This document shows positions 12,020-25,660 of a stretch of DNA of 64,000 nt, one piece after another. The position numbers were made by a program, and so were the translations under genes. How positions within the stretch are numbered: the stretch's first letter is position 1; each line of letters begins with the position of its first letter. The DNA is from Megaleporinus macrocephalus (Eukaryota; Chordata; Actinopteri; Characiformes; Anostomidae): positions 3,525,184 through 3,589,183 of the forward strand of contig CM038716.1 of NCBI GenBank assembly GCA_021613375.1, in the 5' to 3' direction. Below the pieces are notes generated by a model that was given only the letters and a program-made list of their open reading frames with translations, did no database searches and was not told the DNA's origin.

Positions 12020-13420
12020 AATCATCACTAATATAATTATCACTAAAACTGTGCACGTTTAGTAGTAATTTTTAGATTTGTAATGTGTGGGAACAATTTT
12101 TTTTTGACAAAAACATAACGGTCTCCCTTCTAAAAGATCTAGATCTGTCTTTGACAGCAGGTCTAAGTAATGCATTTGAGCTTGACCAATCTATTTCAGT
12201 GACTTCAGTTAGAAATAGAAAACAATGGCTGAATCACTGTACAACTGTTTCAAGTTAAAAACGTTTCAAGTAAAAGTCCAATCCAGAGTGGCCAACAATG
12301 ATAATGTGATTCTCTGTTAGCTTAACACTAACATACTAGTATGGCTCCCAGAGGTGCTGCCAGAAATCTGCATGAAAGTACAGCTGTTTCCACATTTTTT
12401 ACCAAGTTTTGACAATTATGACCCAAACTGACAGCCTAGCTCTGAAAGTTACAGCTCACCACTTCTGGGTACACTGTAGACTTTACAGTACTGTTTTCAG
12501 CTCAGTTTAAAACACTGTTAGCTCTATAACACTCTACAATCTTTTAATCATGCTTTTAATTCCTACTCTCCATACATTTTTTATTAGAATTATCTTAGCT
12601 GTATATAAAAGGTTCTACATAAATAAAGTTGGCTTGCCTAGTTTGACTTCAGCTCAAAGTGACTCGAACTCTCTCGCCATGTGTGTCTTGATTTCTGTAA
12701 GGCCACTTTTCTCAAAATGGTCTGGTCTCACATCTACAGCTCACCATTAACTCATAAAAGTCACACTTATTACTGGCAACAGCAAAACATGGTGTAATGG
12801 TAGCACAATGTGGTAAGTTTGTTAAGGGTCAGGATACGTTTAATTTCCTCCAATTCCTGAAATACCTGATCCAGAGTTTTCTTCTTGATTACTTTGGAGG
12901 GATATGTTTTGTTTTGGAAAACCACTGACATTATGCTATACTATCAGAATGCAATTAGCCAATTAGAAAATTAAACACACAGTAATAAAAATAGTGGTTC
13001 TGAAATTGATTTACATCTAATTTACATTCGGCACTGACAGGTTCACTTTCCAACTTTTATCAAATTCAAATAATACACCTCCTCTACTACTTCTGCTTGT
13101 GTACGGGTCAAGAGTTTCGAACCTTCGCTTTCCACCAAGCAACCGTTTAAAGGTTGGCCATGGGGAAGCTAAGAGGATCGACTAGATTTATTGTGGCTTT
13201 TCTGGATGTTTGGTCTCGCACCATTACTAAAGTACCCCATCAATTATGTATACTGTTTTCAGGACAGTTTTGCTTTGACTGTGTATTAACTCCTTAAATG
13301 GTGCTTTCCATCTAGTTACTGAATGATAAGCCTTAGGACGTAATAAGCCTGGGATTTTGAGGGGGTTAAACACCTTGGCAGGCCTACGAATGCTGCAACT
13401 GTGCAACAGAGATGAAGTGT
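12020..13420. other. AT-rich intronic sequence, nothing recognised
   Basis: No repeats beyond short runs; no coding or RNA signals were identified. Confidence 0.5.
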
Positions 13421-13439
13421 GGGAACGAATTTGGCAGAC

Positions 13440-13627
13440 CCGAAGATTATATGAGCGCGAGTGAGAGAGAAAGAGCGAGGGAGATGGTGAAAGAGAGAGA
13501 TGGGAATAACAACTTTGAGTCAAGACCCAATTCATCACTGCACCCAAAGAGAGCACAATGAAAACCTTCAAGAGGACAGTGCAGAGAGAGAGAGAGAGAG
13601 GCAAAGAGAGAGAGAGAGAGAGAGAGC
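13440..13627. repeat. Purine-rich GA simple-repeat tract
   Basis: Two GA-rich runs (about 13450-13500 and 13582-13627). The open frames here are low-complexity artefacts. Confidence 0.85.
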
Positions 13628-14241
13628 AGTGAGGAAAGAGCTTGTTTTCAGAGCAAACCTCATGGATGTGTGTGAGAACCACACAGGAATGTTTTCCTCT
13701 CGCGGATGGCTGACACTCGTGCCACACCGTGCATGCGCACACACACATACACAAGGGTTCGAGACAGGACACTCAGATTTACAGAGGTGTCAAAGATTTC
13801 ATGTCCGCCGCTCTCTAGGGTCACATCAAGCCCCTCCCACCTACTCCTACCCCCCGACACACACCTCTCTCTCCTTCCCTCTGTCTTTCTCTGTCGTTCA
13901 TTTCCCTTCTTTCACTGAAAAAGAAAACAGGTCCATAGCTCTCGAACTGACACAGTGGCGGAAAAAGAAAAACACCGAGAGAGAACGAGGGAGCAAGTAA
14001 AAACAGAAGGATGGACTCCCCCCAAGACGTTCGGACACACACACACCTCCACATACACACACAAACACACACTCACAGTGAAAGGCAGAAGTCTAGAATG
14101 TTACTGAAACTTCTTTTCAAGTGATGATTCTACAGCCACACCGGAGAGTGTGACTCATAAAGAGGTCACTTGGTCACTAGTGCTGTTCAAGCAAAGGGCC
14201 GGATCTACTAAACTTAGTTTTACATGGACATGGTCTGCATT

Positions 14242-14270
14242 TGTAGGTTTCAAGTTGCATGAAACCTACA
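14242..14270. repeat. Small perfect hairpin, 11-bp stem and 7-base loop
   Basis: TGTAGGTTTCA is followed by loop AGTTGCA and then TGAAACCTACA. Function is unknown. Confidence 0.7.
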
Positions 14271-14339
14271 TGAAGCTTACTTGCACCTTAGTTGCACAAT
14301 GTAAAGAGTCTCACAACTCACTTGAAACTTAGTCGCATT

Positions 14340-15655
14340 AGCACAAACATCACAGGTTTCAAAAAAACGTACATGACGCATCATGTGTTCATGTCAGATG
14401 GCATGTTTTCATACAGATGATTACACCGGACCAGTGTAACAGAAAAGGAGCCCCCCACCCTCCTACCCTCTGACTAATGTAAAGTCATAAGTTCTAGAAC
14501 ATGACAAAAAAGGAAGTTTGTTAGATTTTTTCTCTCCTTGTGCTCTTCATTGAACTTGTTGGGTTTCTAAGACAGGAAGAACGAGACATTCCGTGCACTA
14601 CAACTGTAACGGCTACTAAAACAATCATTTTCAAACTTTACATCAACAATACATCAACCCAAAGTGTCATAACCCTCTTCAGAACAAGACAGCAAGTCAC
14701 ATTCCAGTGCATGACCACTCATATAACATAAGATAAAACATTTTTAGGTTATGCTGTAAGAGATAAAAAGAAAATTATGATGATTGTTGTGCGTTCAAAC
14801 AGTATATAAACATTTATACCCAATATAAAAACTAATTCTATTACTTAATTATCCATTATTTATTTACTTAATTATGAAATATTGTACATGAAACAATTAA
14901 AACTGATAATGTATTATATTCTATTGTACTGTGAATTCACATATTTGTTCCAGATAATTAAATGATAGAAAACGACATTGTCAGACCAATTTTGTAGAGA
15001 GGGACAGTGGAACTGAATCGTGTGATGAAGGCCACAGAAAAAAAGGTCTGAGATTCGTGTTATCAAACGTTGCAAAAATGATGTAATCCAATGTGTTGCA
15101 AACTTTTTATTAAACTGTCTCGTGCAAATGTCAAGTTACGCAGAAAATATATGAAATGCACCTGTTTCACCATGTAAAGCCAGCCTTACAGTGGTACGAA
15201 GAGGTTTTAATAGCTCCAGTCAAAGTTTTTATTGATTTTAATATTTGCTAAGCTTAACAAAAAAGAAAAATATAAATTATAATGTAACGCTTTTTTTTTA
15301 TGTTACATTCAGCAAATTAACAGTAGTTGTGCACTACATGAAGTAGAGGAATCTAAGAAGAGGATGTGTCCTATTTTACTTAGAAAGTCAACTGGTGATA
15401 TTTAAACCTCTGCATACCGCTTTAAGCTTAAACACCCATGTACAGGAACCAACTCAGATAAAGCTTCTCTCCCTCATGCATATGTATCTGAGGGAGGTTC
15501 ACCCATAAAGAGTGAGGACTGCATAGATAATACAAGGACATATAGGAAGTATGGCTGATGACAAATTTCCGTTCGAGTTACTAAAGTTTAAGCGACTAAT
15601 TTTGAGCAGCTGATTTTGCATCCTAAAATCAGATGTAAATTTGTGGAAATGTATC
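14340..15655. other. AT-rich intronic sequence, nothing recognised
   Basis: No identifiable gene, repeat family or regulatory block. Confidence 0.5.
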
Positions 15656-15656
15656 G

Positions 15657-15658
<2 letters not shown>

Positions 15659-15729
<71 letters not shown>
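15659..15729. repeat. (TA)n microsatellite
   Basis: About 71 bases of uninterrupted AT alternation. Confidence 0.97.
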
Positions 15730-15732
<3 letters not shown>

Positions 15733-16904
15733 TTATTGTATTTTTTTTCTGGTTTTTGGCTCTTGCGCGGGTTAAGGAACTCAATCAACACATATTGTGT
15801 TCACATAAAGGCACTGCTGTGCCTGTACAAGTATAGAAAGGTACAGTTGGTGCAATCAGGCAATCAGCCCCTGATGCAGTGTCACTGAGGGGTCATGCTC
15901 CTCTGTCTACACGCTACTGGCCCCTTGCTGGGCCTACTGTCCCTGAAAACACTGTAAAACCTCACTTACCGAAAACCAGAAGACCCAGTGTGCAGGATGA
16001 CTGAATTTTATGTCAACATACATGTGTGTATGTGTACTTGTTTTTATAGATTTTGCAGGTTACTGATGGGGTTTTATATATATGTACATGTTGATGTCAG
16101 AACAAAAATGTTAACATTTCAGGAGAAGTTTGCACACATTAATATAAGTTGTAATTCATTGACCACTGAATAAATGAAACATTGTCATCTCGCATGAAGA
16201 CCTAAGGGACATTATAAAGGCACATTGTTATAGCCCAACAACTGCTCTAGCATCTCCAAATCAGCAAGGCCTGTGGGGTGCTCCTGGTCAGCAGTGGTGA
16301 ATACCTGCTGACAGTGGTCTAAAGAGGGTACAGGACTGCATAGCGTCAGACTGGTGCTTTGTTAAGCCCAGTGAACAATTGAAAATGCCTATAATGGGCA
16401 TATAATAACTCTTTGTAGCATCTATCAGAATCCCACTTACAAGTCCTCTCACAGCTTTTGCTGCCACAAGAGGACCATTTGTAATGTTCAGCACTTACAT
16501 ACATAAAACTACCACTTTTTATTTGTATTCATTGCAAAAAGTAGTTTTTTTTTAACACTCACTACCCGGTTAATTTTAAATATTAAATATTTAAATATTT
16601 TCTCAAGTGACCGAGACATCAGCACAGTGTATGACCATATTTACACCCTGTCACTGTACAAAACGTGTGTGTGCGCTTGTGAGAGTGTTCTACGCTCTCC
16701 TAAGTGTGTGGGAGGAGGAAGGTGTCTTTAGTGGTGGTCTGCATAGAAAAAAGTGAAACTCTCTCTCTAGTCTTGGCTCATCTCTAATGGGAATGAGACT
16801 GAGTGTGCGTGAGGCTGGCCGGCTGGCATGCTGTCCCAAACCCTCCTAAACCTTCTCCCCCCTCCACAAAGGGGCTTTTTTGTCCCCTGCAGGCAGCGGT
16901 AGCT

Positions 16905-17060
16905 TTACAGGAAGTAGCCAGCGCTGATGATTTATGGTGGTGTTTCCTGGGTGGCAGTTGGCCGGAATCCTGCTGTCAATCAGGCTCTCGGGCCAATGGG
17001 GCGGCTTCCCCCCGCCACTTAAAAAAAGGATCACAATGGCTGTCATTAGGACTCACCATG
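16905..17060. promoter_or_regulatory. Candidate conserved non-coding element
   Basis: GC-rich unique block with GATGATTTATGGTGGTGTTT, GCTGTCAATCAGGCTCTCGG and CCAATGGGGCGG (a CCAAT box beside a GC box). TTTATGG and TGTCAATCA are Hox/TALE-type cores. It is bounded on the right by a GA simple repeat. Inferred from composition and motifs. Confidence 0.45.
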
Positions 17061-17083
17061 GAGGAGAAAAAGAGAGAGAGCGG

Positions 17084-17114
<31 letters not shown>

Positions 17115-17446
17115 AGAGAAAGAACAATCAGCAGACGAGAGAAGATGGATGTGCTCTGGCCTTCTTTTCATAGAGAAACCCTGGAGCTCTCTGTGCTTCT
17201 GTCTCTCTAACACACACAGAAAATCCCTCACTGGGAGACCTCTCTCTCTCTCTCTCTCTATTTCTCTCTCTATTTCTCTCTCTATCCCTTTCTCTACCTC
17301 TCCCTTTCTCTCCTCCTCTGTCACTCTCTCTCTCTTTGCCTACTCTGTCACTCTCTCTCTCTTTGCATCTCTTTCTGTATTGTTTTTTCATCACTTTGCA
17401 TTAACTCTTTATCTTACTTTCTTTTTTATACTTTTCTGTCCCCGTT

Positions 17447-17448
<2 letters not shown>

Positions 17449-17519
<71 letters not shown>
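17449..17519. repeat. (TA)n microsatellite inside the pyrimidine domain
   Basis: About 71 bases of TA alternation. Confidence 0.97.
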
Positions 17520-17521
<2 letters not shown>

Positions 17522-18334
17522 TCTGTTCTTTTTATTTCTCCATGTCTTATGTTCCCTGTCCATCATTCTGTCTTTTCTCTGCTGAATTTGTCTCATCTGT
17601 ATTTCTACATCTTGTGTCTCTTTTCAGTCCTCTTTTCTCTTAGTCTTACATCTCATTCTGTCTCATAATGTCTCTTTTCTGTCTCTTTATATAGTTGTGT
17701 CATGTCATTCTTTGTCATGATGTCTCTTTTTCTCGCCTCTTTGTCCTCCGTCTCACTCATCTCCATCTCCTTTTCTCTCTTTATGTCTCATTCTGTCTCA
17801 TAATAGAATGCTTTCTGTCTTTGCCTTAACATTCTTTTCTGTTTCTTTCTGTATCTTATGTCTCCTTCTGTCCTTGCTGTCTCTTTTTCTTTGTCTTTCT
17901 GTCTTGCCTTTTCTGTTTTTTTCTATATCTTTGCATCTGTATCATTATATCCCTTTTTTATTATTTTAAGTCTTGTTATGTCTCTTTTCTGCCTCTTTTT
18001 CCCTCTTCACCTCTTTTTTCTCTCTCTTTGTCCTATGTCTCATTCAGAGTTGCTGTCTCTTTTTTGCCCCTCTTACATCTTGTATCTCTATTTGTATTAT
18101 GTCTCTCATCTATGTCTCGTTTCTCTCTCTTTCTTTCTGTGTTACATTTTACTTCTCTTAGTTGCTCCTCTTTCTCTATTTCTTTTCCTTTACAATTACA
18201 TCACATTCAGGTGCGCTCATTGTCTCTCCTTAGCTAAGAAACTCCAGTCTCACTCTTACGTCTCATTCTGTCTTGTTTTCGCATCAGCTTTTCTTTCTCC
18301 TTTTCTTCTGCTCACTCTCTCTTTCTGTTTGCTT

Positions 18335-18655
18335 GCTGAAAGATGGCTGGGCTCTAACACTGAGAAGTGGCAGTGTGGCAAAGGAGTGTGTGCGTATGAG
18401 CTCGAGGGCAGATGCTAATGTGTTAGGACTTCAGAAGGCTCTCCCTGCCCTGCTCCATCAGCCCAAACAACACAGCCCACAGACAGCACAGGCAAATCCT
18501 GCATGATGGATTAGTGTCGACATGGCCGGGCACACGGAGGCGACCAGGGACGTGTGTGTGTGTGTGTGTGTGTTTTAACTCATTATCCATGAGAAGCGCA
18601 GGAGACAAAGTCCCTCTCCAACTACCTGCTGCTGCAGAAAATGTGATTACTGATT
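18335..18655. promoter_or_regulatory. Candidate conserved island inside the pyrimidine domain
   Basis: Unique, mixed-composition sequence (CAGATGCTAATGTGTTAGGA, CAAATCCTGCATGATGGATT, TAACTCATTATCCATGAGAA) with a (GT)n run at 18552-18572. It survives within almost 3 kb of T/C-rich repeat, which suggests constraint. Not tested by comparison. Confidence 0.35.
18552..18572. repeat. (GT)n microsatellite
   Basis: Pure GT alternation. Confidence 0.95.
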
Positions 18656-19181
18656 TTCTCTCTCTCTCTCTCTCTCCTTCATCCTCTCTTTCATTCTCCC
18701 CAACCTTGTATCTCTCTTTTTCTCTAACCCTCTCTATCACTTTCTTTAATTCTCCTTCAGTCGCTATCTCTCTCACTCTCCCTAACCCTCTCCCTCTTTC
18801 CCCCTCTCTCTAACCTTGTGTAACCTCCCTCACACCCTCTCATATTCCACTCTCATTCAGTTGAACAGATTATCAGTCTTTATCATTCTCTCTCTCTTTC
18901 TCTCTGTGTTTCCCATTTAGTGCTAAACGAGGGAGCAGGCTCTCAGATTGCATGCTGGTAAAGAACAGACCCGTGTGAAAAGTTAGGATGTGATGGTTAA
19001 TGGTAGGTGTATCTGCTCTCGTTGTTTTTCATTTAGTTCTGGGAGAAATGATCTAAAAAGGAATGCAAACACTTCCAGGAGATCAGGCTACCTATGCAGT
19101 GTCGTCTCTCATCCACTGTTCTCTCACTCCATCCCGTTCCCCTCACTGTTGCCAGTTCCCTCTGGTATGTTTCATTTAGTA

Positions 19182-19183
<2 letters not shown>

Positions 19184-19225
<42 letters not shown>
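19184..19225. repeat. (CT)n microsatellite
   Basis: Uninterrupted CT alternation, about 42 bases. Confidence 0.97.
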
Positions 19226-19231
<6 letters not shown>

Positions 19232-20479
19232 TTGGAGAACAGGGGAGAAGCAGGTGTGAGGTCAGGAAGCAGTAGGTGTGATAGTCGTGTGTTATCAGTG
19301 TGTGTAAGTGAGATATGGGACTCTATAAAGTGGATGCAGTAGTTTATTGTTGTAGGTTTTTACTCTGAGGTGAAGTAATGAGTTTCTTTCATTCGTTTGA
19401 AAGTCTTGGTGTGTTTGCAGACACTTTACTTCTTCCCAGTAAACTCCTCTCTCTTCCTCTTTATTTACCATTCCATCAATTAGGCTCTCTCCTCCCTCTC
19501 TCTTTTTCTTTCACTTTCCTTCCCCCCCCACCTTTCTTTCTCCCTCTGTCTCAATCGGACACTCTGTTTCTCTCTCGTTTCATTTCTCCCTTTTGCTGTT
19601 TTTCTATCATTGTTGTCCCTTCCTTTTTTCTCTCTGTCCTTCTCACAGTTTCTCTCTTCATCACTTTTGCCCTCTGTTCCCACTCACTCTCTTTTCCACT
19701 TTTTCTTTCTTTCTTTTTTTATCACTAATGCGCTCTCTTCCTCTTTCACTCTGTTTCTCTCAGTCTCTTCATTTCTTAATTACTTTTGTCCCCTCTCTCT
19801 TCTTTCTTTTTTTATTTTTTCCTCTTTCTTTCTCCCTCTGTGTCTCCCTTTCTCTTCTTTTATCTATCACTGTTCCTTCTCTTCCTTCTCAGTTTCTCTC
19901 TTTCTCTTCATTTCTTTTTCTTTTTTCTCCCTTTGTCTTTCTCTCTATCTCTCTGTCCCTCTTTATTATTCTATCATTTTTAAACCTTTCTCTCTCTCCT
20001 TCTTTATTTCTCCATCACTTTTGAACCCTCCGCTCTCTATGCTTCTCTCTCTCTCACTTTATTTCTATCACTTTTAAACCTTTATCTCTTTCACAGTTTC
20101 TCTCTCTCTCAGTTAATTTCTCTTTCTTTCACTTTTCACTGTATGTGGCATATCTGTATAATCACAGCACTAATACTGTGCCCATGTTGTCTGGCCCTAT
20201 CATCCACTGCAGTGGAGAACATGGTCAGTAACTGGACAGCTCGCGTGTGGGCGTGTGTATACGTTGACTGACACATCTGAGCTATCTGCCCCACACAGAA
20301 GTTTAGAGCAAAGTAACGTGAAACACATGAGAATACACACTCTGTCACATCCAATAAGACCAATCCTCACTGCTCAATTTCAGACTGCACACACACACAC
20401 ACTCACACACACACGATGGCACACACTGTCTCGCATACCAAGCGTTCAGTATATCTTATGAAAGGAACCACACTTAGTG

Positions 20480-21042
20480 CTGCAGGCTTTTAGAAATTAC
20501 AAAGTACATTCTGAGATGACAGAGCGAGTATCACTTTGAATTCTCTCTCTATGACAGCTATCATTGTTGCTCATACACAGTTAAGAGAAGACTGGACTAA
20601 ACAAACAGTATGTATACGTTAGGTCAATACAATTTGCATTAAAATAGCCGGACAAATCTTTAAATTTATTTTTTAATAGATGTTAAAATTCAGTTCTTGA
20701 GATTTTTCAGTGAAAAGCATGCACCAATTTAATAGTCCCACACATTCTGGTCTTTATCCCTTCTTACCATACAATCGATATAATAAGGGCATCTTTATTC
20801 TTCATCTTTAGAAACAAGAAATAAATCTATTATTAGAAGTTTTTTTATTGATTACATTTTTCTGCAGATTATTAACAATCTATAGTACCATGAAGTGAAC
20901 GGCAACTCCTATTTGACCAGTTTTAGCTGATCAAATGAGTAACTGTAGTCATTTCTTTACAAAAAAGTTTTAAAGAATCAGTTTATTATTAGTTAATTTA
21001 CAATGTACCATCATAACCCCGTTACATTAAATTATATCGTCG
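20480..21042. other. AT-rich intronic sequence, nothing recognised
   Basis: No gene or repeat family identified. Confidence 0.5.
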
Positions 21043-21247
21043 CCGTCCAAAGACGAAATGTTTAATTTTTTTTTTTAAATTGATCAATGGAACATGACAG
21101 CTGGTCTTTATATCCTGTGAAAGTTTCAGAATAAATGGACCAATAGAAATGCTCCAAAATTACTTGAATTTAAATCTCTTTACATTAACTTACATTAAAG
21201 TTAGGAATGTTTTAGCTTCTGCTGTAAAGTTGTTTTTCTTTGGACAG
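21043..21247 (-). mobile_element. Short inverted-repeat element (MITE), about 205 bp
   Basis: The ends match as inverted repeats: GTCCAAAGACGAAA on the left, and TTTTTCTTTGGACAG on the right (reverse complement CTGTCCAAAGAAAAA). Its core contains ATGGACCAATAGAAATGCTC, shared in opposite orientation with the copy at 60501-60733 (25 of 26 bases over the common core). Confidence 0.7.
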
Positions 21248-22158
21248 TAAAAGGGTTTATGTATATAAAGGGTTTCTATATATGGGTTTATGTATTGTTG
21301 TATAGTTTGGCCTATAGAAACTGTACAATATAACACTGCAGTGACGCCCTACTGGCTAATGGAAAGTGTCATGGCTACATTTTGTTGTAAGTTGTTCTTT
21401 GTTAGTTGAAGTTTTGTCTATGTGTTGTTTGCGTGTTATTGTGTCTGGCGATGGGGAAGACAGGGTGTATATTAGTGTATGGCTAGAAGTGACCTGCCTG
21501 CTTCCTGGCCATGTCAGTGGTTTTCCACTGCTGCTGTGTACAATTATATATTAAATTTATATATACACCCAATATACAATATGAATCGGTCATATCTTAA
21601 CTACTTTATATGGCTGCTTAACCTTTATTGTACAACTGGATAAGGTGTCTCTATCTTGCAGCAGTATTTATACTGCAGCTGTGAACTTCGGTGGACAGCT
21701 TAGCAAAGACATCCACTCGAAGGTTTTACAGACAAATTCATCAAATTTTTTTTACAGACAAATTCATCAAATTCACTTTTCAAAAATTTGTCCCGCGCCG
21801 CTAACATTGAGCTACAGCGTTAATGATTTATAGGCCTGCGCTGGTGTGTGTGTGTTTGAGCAGTTCAGGTCGAGGGAGCAGCACACCATATGAGTTTTTA
21901 AAGACTTGCTGTCATGTGGCTCATATTAGCCTGTTATTGAACAATAACACATATGTGCACATGCAGACACACACATACACACACCTACACAGTCTACACA
22001 GTACGACCTCATTAGTAAATTCCACTTTCTGCTCTTTGTCAATGCTGACTCTTCACACCACTGGCCTTTGTGTGTGTGTCTGCTGGCAATTTAGTTCTTA
22101 ACCTGGTAATGAGCTCCAAACACAACGCATTTGGTATGAGCTCCTGAGAGACAAATAT

Positions 22159-22161
<3 letters not shown>

Positions 22162-22189
<28 letters not shown>
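22162..22189. repeat. (GA)n microsatellite
   Basis: About 28 bases of GA alternation, then impure. Confidence 0.93.
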
Positions 22190-22197
<8 letters not shown>

Positions 22198-23374
22198 TGT
22201 AAAGCGGCTGAATGAGGAGGGTTTGTATGGAAGTTAGATGAGTCTATATATCTACCACCACCTGTAAGGCTAAAAATGACCTGTCTGTTTCCCATCAGTG
22301 CAGCACAGAACAGCACAACCAACATGGAAACACGTTGAGCCAACAACAACAAGTTATTTACAAATGTCTCTCCCACCGCAAACATGGTCCTTCCCACGAG
22401 CCTCTTTGCGCAGCCACTCTGCATGGACATGCCTCCTACGACACTGCAGACCAGAAGCAAGTCGCCACATGGTTTATGTGTTTAGGCTGCAAGTTTTATA
22501 TTGAGTCTTGTTCAGACTGCCAGTGCAAATCTGACAGCAAGTCTGAACAGCTAAAACACACATGAAATCCGATTTACAACAATCAGATTTCGTATTTAGA
22601 GGGGGTTTGAAATGCAATTCCAATCTGGCTGCTTTAATCAGTGTCTAAAGTCTCTTTGGTGTCATTTGCAACACAAATGTTGTGAAAAATATTATGAAAT
22701 TTCCATTACTAACTTAGGTATGTACTTACTGATGCTTACATAGCTACTACAACTTCCCATACTACAACTAACTGGTAATGTCTGGGCATACAAATCTTAT
22801 CTGACCACTTAAATAACAGAGTGGAAAGATCTAATCTGAGAAACAAAACCTTTTTAAAAGAAACCAGCTGATTTGAAACAGTTATGATACAAGCCAATGA
22901 GCAGGAGCTGAAACAACTTCCTGTTGGCTTCAAATATAAGTGTGTAGGTTAGTTTCTTATCAGACTGCTGTTTATGATGATCACCAGAAGAATACAGACG
23001 ACAGACAATTCAGGAACATTCCTGTTATTCCTCTAATAGTGACAGTAACACTGAAGAAAAATGGTCATATATGTCTTTATTCACCCTCAACTCACACACA
23101 GACAGTTCTCTCGCTGGAGTCTTTCTCAGCAGGGTGGGGAAGCAGGTTAGCAGTGCTGAGAAGTTCTTAACTAGTGGAAGGTGTGTGTGTTTAATACAAT
23201 GGCAGGTAAGGAGGGGGTTCCTGGGGGTCGTGACCTTATTAGATTTGGGAGGGTGTGAGTCTTTCTTTTGAGTGGTGGGGGTACACCTGGTTAAAAAGCT
23301 CCATGGGGGAGGTGGGGGGATGATTAAATTCACACACCCCTCGCTCTCTGACCAGGCTGGAGGAATGTGGAACT

Positions 23375-23535
<161 letters not shown>

Positions 23536-23639
23536 AAAAGTTTAACTGCATAAAATTTTCCATTATATGAAACCAATTTCCTGGCAGATAAGATGATGAT
23601 GGTATGATACAATACTTTTAACTTTAATACAATAATACA

Positions 23640-25190
23640 ATGTTAATAAAAAATGTAGGCATGTATTCAGTGCTAGATATATTAATGTTAAAATCACTGC
23701 CAAAGCTACACTACCAGTAAAAGCCACACCTACCAGTATATGCTTTCATAATTCGAAAGATGTTTTGTGTTGAAATATATGTTAAACGCAATAAAGTTGG
23801 AGCCTATGTTAAAAAAATCTTTTTATACATTGAATAAATTAAAAATCTAAGCTATCTTCTTCAGTTCTGTTACAAAAGCAGCCCATGTTGCTCCTTATGA
23901 AGCTACTAATCAGAATGTTAAAAGTATGTAAAATTGCATCAGAGCAAATAAGGCTAATTTCTAAAAGAAACTAGAAATATTCTTTACACCACCAGATGCT
24001 TCATTCTGCTACAGGAATACTTTCATAAGTGTTATTTTACAGTTTTATTGGCTTTACATTTATTCACTAATATATTACGATACAAACCTGGGTAGGTGTG
24101 TCAAACCTTATACAGGGGTTGTTATGGAGAGTCAAAATCCTAAAACAAAATGCAAATAAAAAAGGTTTTAAAAACCTACTTCTAACCTTACACATTTTCC
24201 TACTAATTGAAATTGATTTATAACTGAGTATATTCAGTTATATGACATTGTGTATAATTAATTTTAGAATCTATAGAGTTTTCATTGCAGTATGTTTACA
24301 AAAGTTCATGATTTTCTGTATGTAGTCAATCTTAGTTTTGCACTGAAACAACTAAGCTAATGTAGCTATGAGTAAGGAAAGCATATGCCTCACCTTTGTC
24401 CAATATTAATATATAAGGCAGGCTTCATTATGGCTGCTACTACTGTTTTAGCTTGAATCCATTTTTACAGACAGCAGTTTATCATGCAATGTCACAAACA
24501 CAACAGCAAGTATTTTGATCTTGTTCCTCTGGGCCACAATAAACTACCAATATATTTGACCATATTTCTCTCATCTCAGTGTAAACTGAACAGTCTTAAG
24601 CAGTCCCTAACCACTCAGGAGGCTAAGGTCTCTGGCCCCACCCACACAGAACACAGAAACTTAGTGGGCTGAAACTAACCAGCATACCCAAAAGCTAGCA
24701 GACTAGACCTCCTGTCTGTAGCTGTCTGTCACCTGTTCATTCTTATCATCTGTACATTAATTCAGGCATTTCTTCATCTGTATTTGTTTGTTTTATTCTT
24801 CAGTTAGGTTTATATAAAAGCTGGAAAATGATGTCAGTTCTGTATGTGTGACAGAGCAGGCTAGAAGTGTTGGACAGAGAGCTGTCAATCAAGCTGCTCA
24901 TTAGCCACACCCACTTAGTTCTCAGATTGATCTGATTAGTGGCTTTCAAACTGTGTTTGATCATATTTATATAACATGTTTCAATCAAGCTTTGCTGGTT
25001 GTTTATTATGACACTTAATAATTTACAACTTGAACTACTTGATGCTCGTGGTTTAGGCACGCAGTCTGCATGATGTGAACTGAAGGTGTATTTGGTTTTA
25101 TTACTTGTCAGGTATGTTAGTCTTGTAGCACTAATGAAGAAAACTTCTATTTTTTTGCCAAACTATCGCTTTAAAGTTGGTGTAAAACCA
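23640..25190. other. AT-rich intronic sequence, nothing recognised
   Basis: No gene was seen. A lone ACACTACCAGTAAAAG at 23707, like the 2.6-3.9 kb minisatellite core, may be another terminal-repeat relic. Confidence 0.45.
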
Positions 25191-25193
25191 GCC

Positions 25194-25198
<5 letters not shown>

Positions 25199-25229
<31 letters not shown>
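25199..25229. repeat. (CT)n microsatellite
   Basis: About 31 bases of CT alternation. Confidence 0.95.
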
Positions 25230-25231
<2 letters not shown>

Positions 25232-25593
25232 CTCTCTCTCTTTCTTGATGAAACGTGAATGGCTCATAAAAACGCATGAGATGGTCTTAGAGGTTTCTGT
25301 GAATAATGTGTGTGTGTGTGTTGTGTGAGGTCAGCAGTGCTGTCTCTCTGAGACAGGGATTAAACCTCCTTTCTGTTGCTGAAAAACAGGGAGACAGAGA
25401 GGAGGAATATATATCGGAGGAGAAGAATAAGGGAGGAGAGAACGGATGAATATTTCTGAGGAAGAATGACAGAGAACGCAGGAGTGACAGACAGAAGGCC
25501 AGAGAGGGAGAGAGAGGAGTGTGGATGGAGACAGGCAGGCTGAGGAACTCTAATCCTTCACTTCTATTCAAATACGCTCTTAATCTCTGAGCA

Positions 25594-25597
<4 letters not shown>

Positions 25598-25630
<33 letters not shown>

Positions 25631-25660
25631 ACACATACACACACACGCACACACAGTTAA
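25598..25660. repeat. (CA)n compound microsatellite
   Basis: CA alternation with G and T interruptions. Confidence 0.93.

Larger units (their letters stand above)
17226..20130 (+). repeat. Long, discontinuous polypyrimidine (T/C-rich) domain, about 2.9 kb
   Basis: The + strand is overwhelmingly T and C apart from unique islands at about 18330-18650 and 18930-19180. Degenerate TGTCTC-based units recur (for example TCTCATTCTGTCTCATAAT at about 17651 and 17786). From about 19480 to 20100, degenerate units built on TTTCT...CATCACTTTT recur. Apparent Ser/Leu/Phe-rich frames are artefacts. Confidence 0.9.

Noticed and set aside
16200..16500. Patch with AAGGCCTGTGGGGTGCTCCT and CAGTGGTCTAAAGAGGGTAC resembling a widespread fish repeat
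   Set aside because: I recall similar phrases in fish repeats but cannot name the family or define its ends, so it was not listed as an element.
17149..20077. Many Ser/Leu/Phe-rich open frames
   Set aside because: Low-complexity translation of the pyrimidine tract.
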